DNA from: Anaerovirgula multivorans | Lineage (GTDB): Bacteria > Bacillota > Clostridia > Peptostreptococcales > Natronincolaceae | NCBI RefSeq assembly: GCF_900188145.1 | Contig: NZ_FZOJ01000007.1 | Coordinates: 124,001 to 188,000, forward strand | Length of the DNA: 64,000 nt | Reading direction: 5' to 3' | Shown here: piece after piece, positions 35,880 through 44,895 of the stretch | Position numbering within the stretch: position 1 is the first letter of the stretch | Layout: each line of letters starts with the position of its first letter | The notes under the pieces: generated by a model | Databases searched by the model: none | Told to the model about the DNA's origin: nothing | The model's input: the letters and a program-made list of their open reading frames with translations, nothing else | Made by a program: the position numbers and the translations under genes

Positions 35880-35910
35880 TTGACCTTAGTACTATACCAA
35901 GGTTTATAGT
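35880..35910 (+). promoter_or_regulatory. MerR-type promoter/operator for MATE gene
   Basis: TTGACC (35880-35885) and TATAGT (35905-35910) are separated by 19 bp, the overlong spacer remodelled by MerR activators. The near-palindrome ACCTTAGTAC..ACCAAGGT (35883-35903) fills the spacer. It lies 45 bases before the MATE start. Confidence 0.85.
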
Positions 35911-35954
35911 ACTAAGCAAGGACATCCATAACAAAAAATAAGGAGTCGATATTC

Positions 35955-37307
35955 ATGCAACAACAAGTTTCACAAGCAACACAATTAGCAAAAGAGTTTT
36001 TTAAGTATTTAATACCTTCAGTAAGTGCTATGTGGTTTTTCTCTATCTATACAATGATTGATGGTATATTTGTAGGAAGAGGAGTTGGGCCTTTAGCCCT
36101 TGCAGCTGTTAATTTATCTATGCCCTATATTAACACTGTATTTGCCATTTCACTTTTAGTAGCAATTGGTTCTTCTACTTTAATTACCTTTTATCTCGGA
36201 CAGGATGAAAGAGAGAAAAGTAACGAAATATTTACTTTGAATGTAATCATTCTTTCTGTTTTAGGCATTACCATAAGTGTTTTTTCCTTGATCGTTTTGG
36301 AAGAAATAGCTATTTTTTTAGGAGCAACTGAGGACACTTTACTTTATGTAAAGGATTATTTAAGAATAATTATTATTTTTAGTACCTTTTTTATAGTGGC
36401 ATATTCTTTAGAAGTACTTGTTAAAGCAGATGGTTTTCCAATTTATTCTATTATATTTGTGATGCTTGCTGCTTTAATAAATATATTATTAGATTATATT
36501 TTAGTAATTCATTTAGGTTATGGTGTAAAAGGAGCAGCTCTAGCAACAGGCTTTTCTCAGCTTATATCCTGTATTACTTTTTTAATACATTTCATTTTAG
36601 GAAAATCCAACCTAAAATTTGTTAAGCCCAAACTGAATTTCACCTTGATAAAAAGTATACTTACCATAGGTACTCCTGAATCCCTGACTGAATTATCTAC
36701 TGGATTCACTACCTTTGCCTTTAACTTTGTTGTTATAAAGTATATTGGATCTTATGGTTTAGCAGCCTTCAGTATAATTATGTATCTGAATAACCTTGTA
36801 TTAATGACAATGATAGGGGTAAATCAAGGAATGCAACCCTTAATTAGTTTTTATAATGGGAAAAATGATTATAAAAGTATAAAAAAATTACTGCAGTTAG
36901 CTTTAAAAACATCTTTAGTCTTTGGGTTATTGTTTTTTGTCTCCTCTCAACTATTTACCGAACAGTTGGTTTCTCTTTTTATAGATACCGCAAACAAACA
37001 AGCTCTCAAAATTTCGTTAGTAGGCCTAAAAATATTTAGTTTTGGATTTTTAATTTGTGGATTTAATATTATTTTTTCTGGATATTTCACTGCATTGAAA
37101 GAAACAAAAAAAGCTACTATTATTTCATCCTTAAGAGGATATATATTAATGTGTATCGTATTATTTATTTTGCCGGCCGCATGGGGAAATTTTGGTATTT
37201 GGGTTGCCCCATTATTTTATGAGGCTTTATCTTTAAGTGTCACCTTAGTAATATACTTTAAGTCTAAATTTGCCTTAAAAGAAACCCCTTATGTCTCTAG
37301 AAATTAG
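35955..37307 (+). CDS. MATE-family multidrug efflux transporter
   Basis: 450 residues, twelve membrane spans in two six-helix repeats. Family blocks include MIDGIFVGRGVGPLALAAVN (about 35-55), ALATGFSQLISC and GVNQGMQPLISFYNGKND in the second repeat. MATE pumps exchange cationic drugs for Na+ or H+. SD AAGGAGTCGATATTC before ATG 35955. Transcription is probably driven from the 19-bp-spacer promoter controlled by the divergent MerR/GyrI regulator. This is a self-contained drug-response module. Confidence 0.92.
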   Translation: MQQQVSQATQLAKEFFKYLIPSVSAMWFFSIYTMIDGIFVGRGVGPLALAAVNLSMPYINTVFAISLLVAIGSSTLITFYLGQDEREKSNEIFTLNVIILSVLGITISVFSLIVLEEIAIFLGATEDTLLYVKDYLRIIIIFSTFFIVAYSLEVLVKADGFPIYSIIFVMLAALINILLDYILVIHLGYGVKGAALATGFSQLISCITFLIHFILGKSNLKFVKPKLNFTLIKSILTIGTPESLTELSTGFTTFAFNFVVIKYIGSYGLAAFSIIMYLNNLVLMTMIGVNQGMQPLISFYNGKNDYKSIKKLLQLALKTSLVFGLLFFVSSQLFTEQLVSLFIDTANKQALKISLVGLKIFSFGFLICGFNIIFSGYFTALKETKKATIISSLRGYILMCIVLFILPAAWGNFGIWVAPLFYEALSLSVTLVIYFKSKFALKETPYVSRN

Positions 37308-37665
37308 CCTCATTATCCTAGACTAGGCTTCCTAGGTTGGATCATCACTCCTAGCAAAATTCTTCCACCTTAAAGAACTTTTGAGTTCCCAAGTTCTAGA
37401 CTCACCTTTACTATTTCTAGTATTTAGAATTTTAAAACCATCGTTTATAAATGTACAACTGACTATCCCACAAGTAAACCTCCCTGAAACCTAATGGAGG
37501 CATCTTCAATTTAACAAATACTATACTACTTCTTTATTCCTTCTGCAATAGAAGAAAGAGTACTATTATCCTAAAAAGCCAATCTATATCAATTTTTTCT
37601 ATATCTCTGCATTTGTTTAAATTCTCATCAATTTCTTTGCCTTAAAACTTACTAAAAAAATGTCA
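37308..37665. other. Intergenic region, nothing recognised
   Basis: About 360 A+T-rich bases after the MATE gene. A small stem (CCTCC...GGAGG, 37485-37500 area) may be the terminator. No coding remnant identified. Confidence 0.4.
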
Positions 37666-37797
37666 CTATTCAACCTTTTCTTTAACTTCTCCATAAAATA
37701 TTTGTCCACAATGCGGACATAGTCGTTCGCCAATTTTAGAAAATAGAACCCTTAAAAAGGTAAAATAAGCAAAGACAATAGATAATAACTTATTCAT
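37666..37797 (-). CDS. Possible 43-residue protein with CxxC motif
   Basis: A short open frame from ATG 37797 gives a hydrophobic N-terminus (KLLSIVFAYFTFLRVLFSK), then ERLCPHCGQIFYGEV and an acidic/basic end. The CPHCG knuckle resembles half a zinc ribbon. No ribosome binding site is visible, so it may be the tail of a lost gene instead. Low confidence as an expressed gene. Confidence 0.3.
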   Translation of the reverse strand: MNKLLSIVFAYFTFLRVLFSKIGERLCPHCGQIFYGEVKEKVE

Positions 37798-37955
37798 TAT
37801 CATAATTCGTATTTGATGCTAGAATAACCTTTTGCCCGATGGCAGATTTATTAAATTGTATTTTGGGTTTATATGAAAACAGAGGCATCAAGATTATTTC
37901 ATCTCAATGCCTTCGTGTTTTCTTATTATTTTTGATGGTAAAGGGGGGCATAATC

Positions 37956-38618
37956 TTACAGCCACTCATTCGGATGATTCATTGTCCGTTGCAATTCCTC
38001 AAAAAATACTTTTAAGTGGTAACCGTCTGTTGTTGCATGGTGGACTGTAACTGAAAGAGGCATTGTAATCTTTCCCTCCACTTCCATAAAACCGCCTGCT
38101 TCAAAACTAGGAACATAATAATCCTTTATTCCATGATTGTGTAATGAGAAACTGTTGAAAGTAAACCATGGAATACAAGATATGATATAAGCATTAGGAA
38201 GCGGTAGCCCTTTTGATGATAGGATACCGTGGCTGTCCCCATGCTGTGTCGTATCTTCAATATACTGTTTATAAAACACCTCAAAATGCTCATCATATTC
38301 CGTCCAAAGCAATGACGTTGTCTTATCATCCTCGTGAAATTGCGGATAAGCAGGAGTAAGATTGTCCCAATATCCCAGAACACCATCTTGAATAGCTATA
38401 CGCAGTTCCTGTTGCTTGCTGATAGCTCTGGTTACTAAATAAAGGTATGCAGGAAAAAACTTATATCCTTTACTTTTTAATGTTTTCCTAAGAACTGTGA
38501 CATCTATTGTCACAGTGACAGTATATGTGGTAGGAGCCATTTGCGTATAATAATGAAACGCTTGTGCCATTTGCCATGCCTGCATATCGATGGGGTGAAA
38601 ACTTGTTTGTATATTCAT
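37956..38618 (-). CDS. Second chloramphenicol acetyltransferase-family protein
   Basis: 220 residues with catalytic VTVHHATTDGYH (His about 196) and the IISCIPWFTFNSFSLHN block; the N-terminus FHYYTQMAPTTYTVTVTIDV matches CAT. It is only distantly similar to the copy at 32485-33114, so the two are not a recent duplication. Its ATG overlaps the stop of the XRE-type gene (TAATG at 38618), which means translational coupling with that regulator. Acceptor substrate unknown; coupling to a putative redox-sensing regulator suggests something other than classical drug resistance. Confidence 0.85.
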   Translation of the reverse strand: MNIQTSFHPIDMQAWQMAQAFHYYTQMAPTTYTVTVTIDVTVLRKTLKSKGYKFFPAYLYLVTRAISKQQELRIAIQDGVLGYWDNLTPAYPQFHEDDKTTSLLWTEYDEHFEVFYKQYIEDTTQHGDSHGILSSKGLPLPNAYIISCIPWFTFNSFSLHNHGIKDYYVPSFEAGGFMEVEGKITMPLSVTVHHATTDGYHLKVFFEELQRTMNHPNEWL

Positions 38619-39199
38619 TATTCATTCACCCACAATCCATGCTTACTGCAACAAAAGTAAATTTTTTCGCCATACATCCTTGGGAAACGCACTTCTCCAC
38701 CTTGTTCCGGATATAACTTAATCAAAAGTATTCTATCGCAGGCAATATAAGCTATAAAACTAAGATAATGTGTCTTGCTCATCTCATGCGTAAAGGTGAC
38801 ATAAAAATCATCCTCTACTTTTTCCACAACTAATCTATGCATTTCATCAGATGGCTTAGGGATGAGGGGCACAAGCTTCCGTCCGCAACAAGAAACCTCT
38901 GCTTCCCCGGTAGCGGTAAGTATGTTTCCACAGGTTGGACATACATAAAATTTAATTTTCTTCATATTTCCTCCGTCTGCATCATTGGGTTCTAAATTCC
39001 CCAATAATATTTTTTCAATGTTTACACCTAATACTTCGGAGAGTTCATAGAGCAAGGCTACATCAGGGCAACCCAACCCACGCTCCCACTTAGAGATTGC
39101 TTTGTCACTGATATTCATTGCATCGGCAAGCTGCTTTTGAGTCATACCTTTTTCTTTGCGCAAGCCGAGTATCAGCTTTCCAACCTTATTGCAATCCAT
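38618..39199 (-). CDS. XRE regulator fused to desulfoferrodoxin-like domain
   Basis: 193 residues. The N-terminal HTH reads KLILGLRKEKGMTQKQLADA and DKAISKWERGLGCPDVALLY (first 65 residues). A two-Cys-pair knuckle (YVCPTCGN...SCCGRKL, about 83-107) resembling desulforedoxin is followed by a superoxide-reductase-like region. That region shows EMHRLVVEKVEDDFYVTFTH, a third His and a late CCSKHGLW. In superoxide reductases four His and one Cys bind the Fe site. The SD GGAGGTG lies inside an upstream in-frame ATG (39214), so ATG 39199 is the true start. Possibly an iron-based redox sensor controlling itself and the coupled CAT-like gene. Confidence 0.8.
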   Translation of the reverse strand: MDCNKVGKLILGLRKEKGMTQKQLADAMNISDKAISKWERGLGCPDVALLYELSEVLGVNIEKILLGNLEPNDADGGNMKKIKFYVCPTCGNILTATGEAEVSCCGRKLVPLIPKPSDEMHRLVVEKVEDDFYVTFTHEMSKTHYLSFIAYIACDRILLIKLYPEQGGEVRFPRMYGEKIYFCCSKHGLWVNE

Positions 39200-39314
39200 A
39201 TTGCTCACCTCCATATACTAAGAATAAACGCAGACGAATTAAATTTCAATAAACGCTCCGTAGAGTTGGTAAAGTATCTTTAAGAACAAAGACTGCGGGA
39301 AAGTCAGAGATTTG

Positions 39315-39460
39315 TTATATATATTCTGTAACTAAATCAGTGAATAGACTTCCTTCTAAATGGTCTATTTCATGACAGAAACACTTTGCAAGGTCTCCTT
39401 TTCTTTCGAGAGTTATTTCCTCCCCATTTTCATCTAATGCACGGATCTTAACACTTGCAG
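39315..39460 (-). pseudogene. C-terminal remnant of peptide deformylase
   Basis: About 46 codons: SVKIRALDENGEEITLERKG, then CFCHEIDHLEGSLFTDLV and a TAA at 39315. HEIDHLEG is the zinc-binding HExxH motif of deformylase. The reading frame enters from within the dehydratase gene's last codons (stop at 39448), so the two sequences were joined by a deletion. The N-terminal two thirds are gone. Confidence 0.7.
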
Positions 39461-40428
39461 GTCTTTAATGAATCGCGGACACTGCTCATTGTTTCATTAC
39501 AACCGCTCATTTGCAGAACAACCTTTTTCCCATTTAATCTTTGGCTGATTTTTTGAGCGGCAATTATTGTCGAAGCACCAGCGCCCTCCGCCAGATTGTG
39601 CGTATGATACAGCGCCAGATAGATTCCCTTTCTTATCTCATCTTCAGATAATAAGATGAAATCAGTCAGCTGATTCTTATAGATTCCAAAAGGAATTTCA
39701 TAAGCCGCTCCAGTGGCAAATCCACCCGCAAACGTCTGATTGGAAGATTGTATAATTTTGCCCGTCTTCCACGAAAGATAAGCAGCTTTGGAGGCTTCAG
39801 CCTGTACAGCGTAAATTTCAATTTCAGGGTTGATTGATTTGAAAACGGTAACGGCTGCCGCCAGTTCACTTCCCCCGCCAATCGGCAGAATGATGGCATC
39901 GATATCAGGTAGTTCTCTCAAAATTTCTATAAACTCAGTACCGACTCCATTAATCAAATGAGGTTCATTTGCCGCATGGATATAATAAAGATCCCTCTCT
40001 TTTTGAATCTGCATCCCTGCATGAGCCGCCTGTTCAAAATTATCTCCCGCCTCCACTAAAATCGCACCCGCGTCTTTTATCCGCTGATTCTTTTCCGGAT
40101 TATTTCCTTTTGGTACAACGACGGTCGCTTCAATCCCATACACTTTCGCCGCTGTTGCAATTGAAATTCCATGGTTTCCTGTCGAAAATGTAATGACTCC
40201 TTTTACCTTTTGTTGCTTTAAGTGATACATTATATTGAGACCGCCGCGAATTTTGAAGCTTCCTCCAGGCAAATGGTTCTCATGTTTGATATAAATATCC
40301 GCACCAACTGCATCTGAAAGACTTTTATAATTAACAAGCGGTGTGGGTTTAATTAATTTATACACCAGCTGTTCGGCTCTTAGCACTTCCTTAAGCGAAA
40401 TGGGATACTCATTTTTTCCGGCAATCAT
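39448..40428 (-). CDS. Threonine/serine dehydratase-family PLP enzyme
   Basis: 326 residues, fold type II. The PLP lysine is in LPGGSFKIRGG (about residue 59), the phosphate loop in TFSTGNHG, and a Gly-rich cofactor loop in ILPIGGGSELAA (about 185). The closing QMSGCNE motif is present. It lacks the regulatory ACT domain of biosynthetic IlvA, so it resembles catabolic TdcB or serine racemase-like enzymes. SD GGAGGGTGAAAGTAA. It is divergent from a MocR regulator with 139 bases between, its probable controller. The 3' end is fused to deformylase debris, perhaps trimming its last residues. Confidence 0.85.
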   Translation of the reverse strand: MIAGKNEYPISLKEVLRAEQLVYKLIKPTPLVNYKSLSDAVGADIYIKHENHLPGGSFKIRGGLNIMYHLKQQKVKGVITFSTGNHGISIATAAKVYGIEATVVVPKGNNPEKNQRIKDAGAILVEAGDNFEQAAHAGMQIQKERDLYYIHAANEPHLINGVGTEFIEILRELPDIDAIILPIGGGSELAAAVTVFKSINPEIEIYAVQAEASKAAYLSWKTGKIIQSSNQTFAGGFATGAAYEIPFGIYKNQLTDFILLSEDEIRKGIYLALYHTHNLAEGAGASTIIAAQKISQRLNGKKVVLQMSGCNETMSSVRDSLKTCKC

Positions 40429-40462
40429 TTACTTTCACCCTCCAATTCATTGTCTGTAATTA

Positions 40463-40544
40463 TGCATACAATTCACACAATGCATACATTGTTATCATTA
40501 TATCATTGAAAATATGGAAAATAAATGATATAATTGTATGCAAT
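40463..40544. promoter_or_regulatory. MocR promoter and repeated operator-like motif
   Basis: TTGAAA (40506-40511) and TATAAT (40529-40534) are 17 bp apart, an excellent sigma-A promoter for the MocR gene. The motif GCATACAAT or its complement recurs three times: GCATACAAT at about 40464, GCATACATT at about 40482, ATTGTATGC at 40533-40541. The last copy overlaps the transcription start. MocR proteins bind such spaced repeats, so autoregulation plus control of the divergent dehydratase gene is inferred. Confidence 0.7.
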
Positions 40545-40567
40545 ACAATTTGAAAGGAATAACAAAC

Positions 40568-41986
40568 ATGCCGGTAAATTCATTTGAGCATTACCCAATG
40601 TCTTGGAAACCAGAACGGAATCAACTGACAAATCCCTTGTATGTATCAATTACAAAGCTACTTGAACAAGATATTGCAGCGGGTATATTAGCTCCACACA
40701 CAAAGCTGCCACCTCAAAGAGAGCTGGCTGACTTTTTGGATGTAAACCTGAGCACAATTACACGAGCTTTTAAAATTTGTGAGCTAAAAGGGCTGATCTA
40801 TGCCACCACTGGAAAAGGAACCTTTGTATCTCCAGGTGCAAATATGCCCAATGTATTTACAAATCACGAATCAGCTATAGATTTTATTGAAATGGGTGTC
40901 ATAAAACCGTTTTATCAAACCAATTCAATTATTTTAAATACGATTCAATCTGTTTTAAATAAGCCTTGCGCCGAAAGGCTTTTGGAATATAGCAACCCTC
41001 TGGGAACCCCTTTTCAGAAACAAGCCGCACAAAAGTGGCTTGCCAGATTTCAGCTCAATACGTCCATAGATAATATTATGATTGCTTCCGGAGCTCAAAA
41101 TGCTTTGACCATAACGCTCATATCATTATTTAAACCGGGAGATAAAATTGCAACCGATACATTTACACATCCAAATTTCATGAATCTCGCCAACTTGATG
41201 GATATTCAACTTGTCTCTATTGCGGGAGATGAATGCGGAATGTTGCCTGATGCGTTGGATACAATATGCAAAACAAACAATATTTCCGGGATTTACTTAA
41301 TGCCAAACTTCAGTAATCCCACCAATATTACAATTAGTCTAGCGCGTAGAAAAGAGCTTGCAGATGTCATAACAAAGCATAAACTTATCTTGATAGAAGA
41401 TGATGTGTACGCGTTTTTACAGCCACAGAAAATAGCACCAATTACAGGAATGATTCCAGAAAACTCTGTCTATATCTGCAGTACTTCAAAATCTCTTTGT
41501 GCAGGCTTAAGAGTTGCATTTGCTGCTTTTCCGGATTGCTACCGGTCACGTATCATAAGCGGTATTTATAATATCAATTTAAAAACTTCCTCATTTAATG
41601 CCGAGGTTATTGCCGAATTGATTTGCAGCGGAGCCGCAGAAAAAATTGTTAATAAAAAAATTGATTTAGCAAAAGAGAGAAAGGATGTATTTTTAAGGCA
41701 TTTCTCAAATCATGAAATAAATGCAGATAATCTTTGCTTCTTTCAATGGCTTCCGCTGCCAAAACATATGGATGGTAACTTCTTCGAAAAATTGTCAAAA
41801 GTTCATGGGGTTCACGTATTCTGCTCAGATAGATTTGCAGTTGGGAATACTAAGCGACAGACTTATGCACGTATTGCCCTTTCTTCCCCGACAGATATTG
41901 CAGAACTCGAAAAGGGACTTAAAATAATAAAGTCATTGCTAGAAAACAAAGATATTTCCACCTTAAAATATGAGTTCATTGTTTAA
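40568..41986 (+). CDS. MocR-type regulator (GntR HTH + aminotransferase domain)
   Basis: 472 residues. A GntR winged helix (LEQDIAAGILAPHTKLPPQR, about 28-95) is followed by a fold-type I aminotransferase-like domain (about 105-470). The PLP-binding Lys is at about 308 (ICSTSKSLCAGLR); MPNFSNPTNI and the IEDDVYAF loop are kept. PdxR/MocR members use PLP as effector or sense amino compounds. ATG 40568 is preceded by GAAAGGAATAACAAAC; an ATG at 40538 overlaps the -10 region. Divergent partner is the PLP-dependent dehydratase, so substrate or PLP sensing is plausible. Confidence 0.9.
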   Translation: MPVNSFEHYPMSWKPERNQLTNPLYVSITKLLEQDIAAGILAPHTKLPPQRELADFLDVNLSTITRAFKICELKGLIYATTGKGTFVSPGANMPNVFTNHESAIDFIEMGVIKPFYQTNSIILNTIQSVLNKPCAERLLEYSNPLGTPFQKQAAQKWLARFQLNTSIDNIMIASGAQNALTITLISLFKPGDKIATDTFTHPNFMNLANLMDIQLVSIAGDECGMLPDALDTICKTNNISGIYLMPNFSNPTNITISLARRKELADVITKHKLILIEDDVYAFLQPQKIAPITGMIPENSVYICSTSKSLCAGLRVAFAAFPDCYRSRIISGIYNINLKTSSFNAEVIAELICSGAAEKIVNKKIDLAKERKDVFLRHFSNHEINADNLCFFQWLPLPKHMDGNFFEKLSKVHGVHVFCSDRFAVGNTKRQTYARIALSSPTDIAELEKGLKIIKSLLENKDISTLKYEFIV

Positions 41987-42419
41987 AGATACCTCTTTAA
42001 ATTTACTGCTAGTGAATATTTCAAGCCTGACCCTATTTCTCGCTCCCTCTCGATCCTCACGACACATTCCACATATCTTGAGGATATAAAAAAGATGACT
42101 GTTGAAGATGGTAGCTCCTTGGCGGCGAAGAAACCCGAGCGGATTCCGCGCAGCTTTCCGGTAAAACCCGCTTTTCCGGTCATGCGTTTTTGGCTCATTA
42201 CCGCTTTTTAAAGCATGTTGCGGTCGATGATGTGATTGCCAGACAGACTATCCCGGCTCCAGCACAGCTTTCGCGGAACTGGTTCGGGGAGAGAACCAAA
42301 AAGAAATTACGAAATACTATACCGACCGAAATGATGATATTACAGAAAGCTAATCCAAACGGCTTTTGTTCTTCAGGTAAATTCAGCTGCATTGCCTCTG
42401 CTTGTTCCAATCCAAGGAC
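41987..42419. other. Degenerate intergenic region
   Basis: Over 400 bases with no intact gene. A G/C-richer patch near 42.11-42.34 kb has a base composition unlike its surroundings. Short open runs on both strands look protein-like but carry no motif I can name. It leads into an IS1182 remnant at 42420, so it is probably rearranged insertion-sequence debris. Confidence 0.4.
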
Positions 42420-42545
42420 TTTAATTTGCCTGAAATATATGGAGATTTCTGTTTCAATTTATGGGTAAACCGTTCAATACAGGTAGAAGAATCTTTTGGA
42501 GTTCTAAAAAATGACAATAACTGCAACCGCTTTGTTCTTTGAAGA
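42420..42545 (+). pseudogene. C-terminal fragment of IS1182-family transposase
   Basis: 40 codons read NLWVNRSIQVEESFGVLKND, then CNRFVL and a stop. The segment RSIQVEESFGVLK contains the conserved Glu of the DDE triad at the end of IS1182 transposases (RSIQVEGSFGVLKQD). Upstream domains are missing. Another IS1182 relic lies at 51.5-52.1 kb. Confidence 0.6.
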
Positions 42546-42612
42546 AAACCGTAAAAAAATAGATACCTGCTACCGATATATTTATATTATCTCAATTTTT
42601 GGAGGGACTTAT

Positions 42613-43302
42613 ATGACCAAAAAACAAGCATTTTATTTAATACAAAGGGAGCGGAAGCTTAAGAATTTTTACTTACTCATGACTATTCCTGTTTTTTTTG
42701 GCATAATTCTCACCGGGCTGATACCACTGTTTATTATGGATGCCAGGACCTATGGTTTTGAATGGGATGGGGACATGCTGGTGATTGTTGGCTGCCTGGG
42801 ATTCAGTTATTTGATTGTAGTCGGTATGATATGCGTTTTGCTGTTTAAATACAGCAAGGTAAAAAAGTATGTCTATGGCGTCTATGAGGCCCGGCCAATG
42901 GAAACGAAGCAGCAGATTCATAAGGAATTGGAAGAGATACATCGTGTAAAGAATATTGTTTTTGGAGAAGAGGGTATGTACTTCAATGACAGATGTTATA
43001 TAGGATTTACGAACTATATTCCGTATGAGGAAATCGCCTGGTGCTACATAAAATACATGCATGTGAATATGTTCTCAAGGCCGGATACAATGTCTCTGGC
43101 AACAAGAATGCGGCTCGGACTGATTGTAATCTATACAAGGGACGGGCTGAAGCATGTGGCCAATGACCGCCATATGCAACATATAACCAGCGCTTATCTG
43201 GAAGAAATATCCATGAGGGCACCAAAGGCGCGGTATGGCTACACTGAGGAAAATAAATTCTGGTGGAAAGAAGTATGGGTGGATGCCTACGGGAAACAAT
43301 GA
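42613..43302 (+). CDS. Hypothetical membrane protein with two N-terminal spans
   Basis: 229 residues. Two membrane segments (about 20-45, FYLLMTIPVFFGIILTGLIP; about 60-80) are followed by a basic soluble domain of about 140 residues with YFNDRCYIGFTNYIPYEEIA and RLGLIVIYTRDGLKHVAN. The soluble part resembles a PH-like bacterial domain, but I cannot name a family. ATG 42613 is chosen for the GGAGGGACTTAT before it. The stop codon coincides with the junction to a RAYT deletion derivative, so the natural C-terminus may have been altered. Confidence 0.7.
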   Translation: MTKKQAFYLIQRERKLKNFYLLMTIPVFFGIILTGLIPLFIMDARTYGFEWDGDMLVIVGCLGFSYLIVVGMICVLLFKYSKVKKYVYGVYEARPMETKQQIHKELEEIHRVKNIVFGEEGMYFNDRCYIGFTNYIPYEEIAWCYIKYMHVNMFSRPDTMSLATRMRLGLIVIYTRDGLKHVANDRHMQHITSAYLEEISMRAPKARYGYTEENKFWWKEVWVDAYGKQ

Positions 43303-43702
43303 AAAAACCCCTTTTTAACTCCGTATTTCTCTTCAATTGATTTAATTATCTCCTCATCGTCAATCCTATGTCTGTCTTCATAATCTAAACATACATCTTC
43401 GTTGATCTCATTCATGTATTTTTTAAATTCCTTCTTCTAATAATAAGTGTACATGGTTTCCCATTAAGCAGTATCCATAAAGCTTAATTCCACTTTTTTC
43501 TTTGCTTTGCTGTATTATTTCAATGAATTTCATACAGTCCTCATCATCTTCAAATATGTTTTGACGGTTATTTTCTCTTGCCATTATATGATAAATTCTT
43601 GTTTTACTCTTTTTCGTGCTTGTCTTGTCATATCTTACCATATCTGCAAGATTATATCATATTTCACCCGTCCAGACAAGTCCCTGTCCCCTCGTCTTAC
43701 TC
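43303..43702 (-). mobile_element. RAYT element, internal-deletion derivative
   Basis: Two separate parts of the full element at 46270-47122 are joined here. 43303-43436 matches 46421-46555 (C-terminal coding part) and 43437-43702 matches 46857-47120 (N-terminal coding part plus terminal repeat). About 300 bases between them are missing. The coding part 43423-43641 gives YGYCLMGNHVHLLLEEGI, with the HUH His pair intact, then a stop just after the junction. Its end GGACGAGTGGGT-side repeat is fused to the end of the Gfo/Idh gene. Confidence 0.8.
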
Positions 43703-44689
43703 CTATATTATCTGTACCTCTGCCCATGCTCCCAAATCCTTTGATTCATCGGCAGCAAGACCAATTATGTTCAGTTGAGCAACCTTTTTTGCATTTCCCC
43801 TGGATGCTTCTCCGCTTGAAATTATATCAAGAAATGTAGAAACGGACTCACGTACCCCAGGCCAATCTGCATAAGGTGTCAATGAAGGACAGGCTTCAAC
43901 AATCCAGTAAGAATCTTTTATCGAACGATAACGGATTTCACCTGTGAAATAATTCAAATAAATGATGCCTTCATCCCCACTTATCTCTATATTGATGGAT
44001 AAATCCTCCTGGCTGTAAATATTAGCTTTAAAGACGCCCCATATTCTGTCGTAATCATATACCGCCGTACTTATCGCCTGCATCCGACCAGTATTACCAT
44101 AACCGTCAAGTACCAAAACTCGTTTGGGAATTTTCCCTATAATCTGGTTTAATATATCCACATACCAGCAAGACATACGGTTCATTAGGCATAAATCCGA
44201 ATCAGAAGGCCCCCAGCCCGCATGCAGAGTTATCGTAACATTATGTAAGCATCCAACCATGTTATTTTCAATTAACTCAATTGCACGGTAAATCATTGGA
44301 TGGCAGCCCAGCTCCAAATCTGCATAAGTAATCTGTTTCGCTCTTAGTAAAGAGTTTAACATAATCGGAATTTGATCCCTTTTCACTGCAATTGGCGGCT
44401 CATAAAATACCGGTATTCCGGAATCTATTGCTACTGACAGTACAGCTTGATGAGCTTCATCAGGAACCGCTATCATCACTGCATCGATTTCTGCTCTCTT
44501 CAAAAGCAATTCAAAATTATCATAAACCGTTGCACTATTCCCTAGTATCTCGCGAGCAAGCTTCCTTGTTCTTTCTGTTGCAGCAGTTACTGCTGTTACT
44601 ACAGCACGTCCATCATACCGTAAAGCACATAAATATGCATTTCTCGTCCATGCACCAAACCCGATTAACCCAACTCTAATTTTTCCCAT
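43703..44689 (-). CDS. Gfo/Idh/MocA-family oxidoreductase
   Basis: 328 residues. An N-terminal Rossmann fold with RVGLIGFGAWTRNAYLCAL (about 4-22) binds NAD(P). The usual EKP motif reads FYEPPIAVKRD (about 95), so the catalytic-type Lys is replaced by Pro-Ile region residues and activity may differ. The C-terminal alpha/beta substrate domain contains LGCHPMIYRAIELI and GDEGIIYLNYFTGEIRYRS. The family oxidises or reduces sugars and related compounds. The gene lies between RAYT fragments on both sides; its stop abuts the terminal repeat of the 43.7-kb copy. Confidence 0.8.
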   Translation of the reverse strand: MGKIRVGLIGFGAWTRNAYLCALRYDGRAVVTAVTAATERTRKLAREILGNSATVYDNFELLLKRAEIDAVMIAVPDEAHQAVLSVAIDSGIPVFYEPPIAVKRDQIPIMLNSLLRAKQITYADLELGCHPMIYRAIELIENNMVGCLHNVTITLHAGWGPSDSDLCLMNRMSCWYVDILNQIIGKIPKRVLVLDGYGNTGRMQAISTAVYDYDRIWGVFKANIYSQEDLSINIEISGDEGIIYLNYFTGEIRYRSIKDSYWIVEACPSLTPYADWPGVRESVSTFLDIISSGEASRGNAKKVAQLNIIGLAADESKDLGAWAEVQII

Positions 44690-44765
44690 ATTTGTCTCCC
44701 CCGTCTTCCATTTATAGGAATATAGTAATACTTATTCCGAAACAAATCAAGCACAATTATGAAAA

Positions 44766-44862
44766 AGACAAAGGGACAGGGATTTGTCTGCTATGCCTTT
44801 TCAACCATATACTTGCTTACCCCTGTTATTCTCGCAAGTTGTCTTATTGTAATACCGTACCC
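44766..44862 (-). mobile_element. RAYT element fragment (3' end)
   Basis: AGACAAAGGGACAGGG and the next 80 bases match the left end of the full RAYT element at 46270-46370, covering the terminal repeat and the last HTH codons (ITGVSKYMVEKA-type). Similarity ends abruptly at about 44862. It has the same orientation as the other copies. Confidence 0.7.
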
Positions 44863-44895
44863 TGATGAATTTTAAAAACTTATCACCTAAAAATT

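Noticed and set aside
43007-43336. His/Pro-rich - strand frames at 43.0-43.3 kb
   Set aside because: Shadows of the 229-residue membrane protein, which has a strong SD on the + strand.
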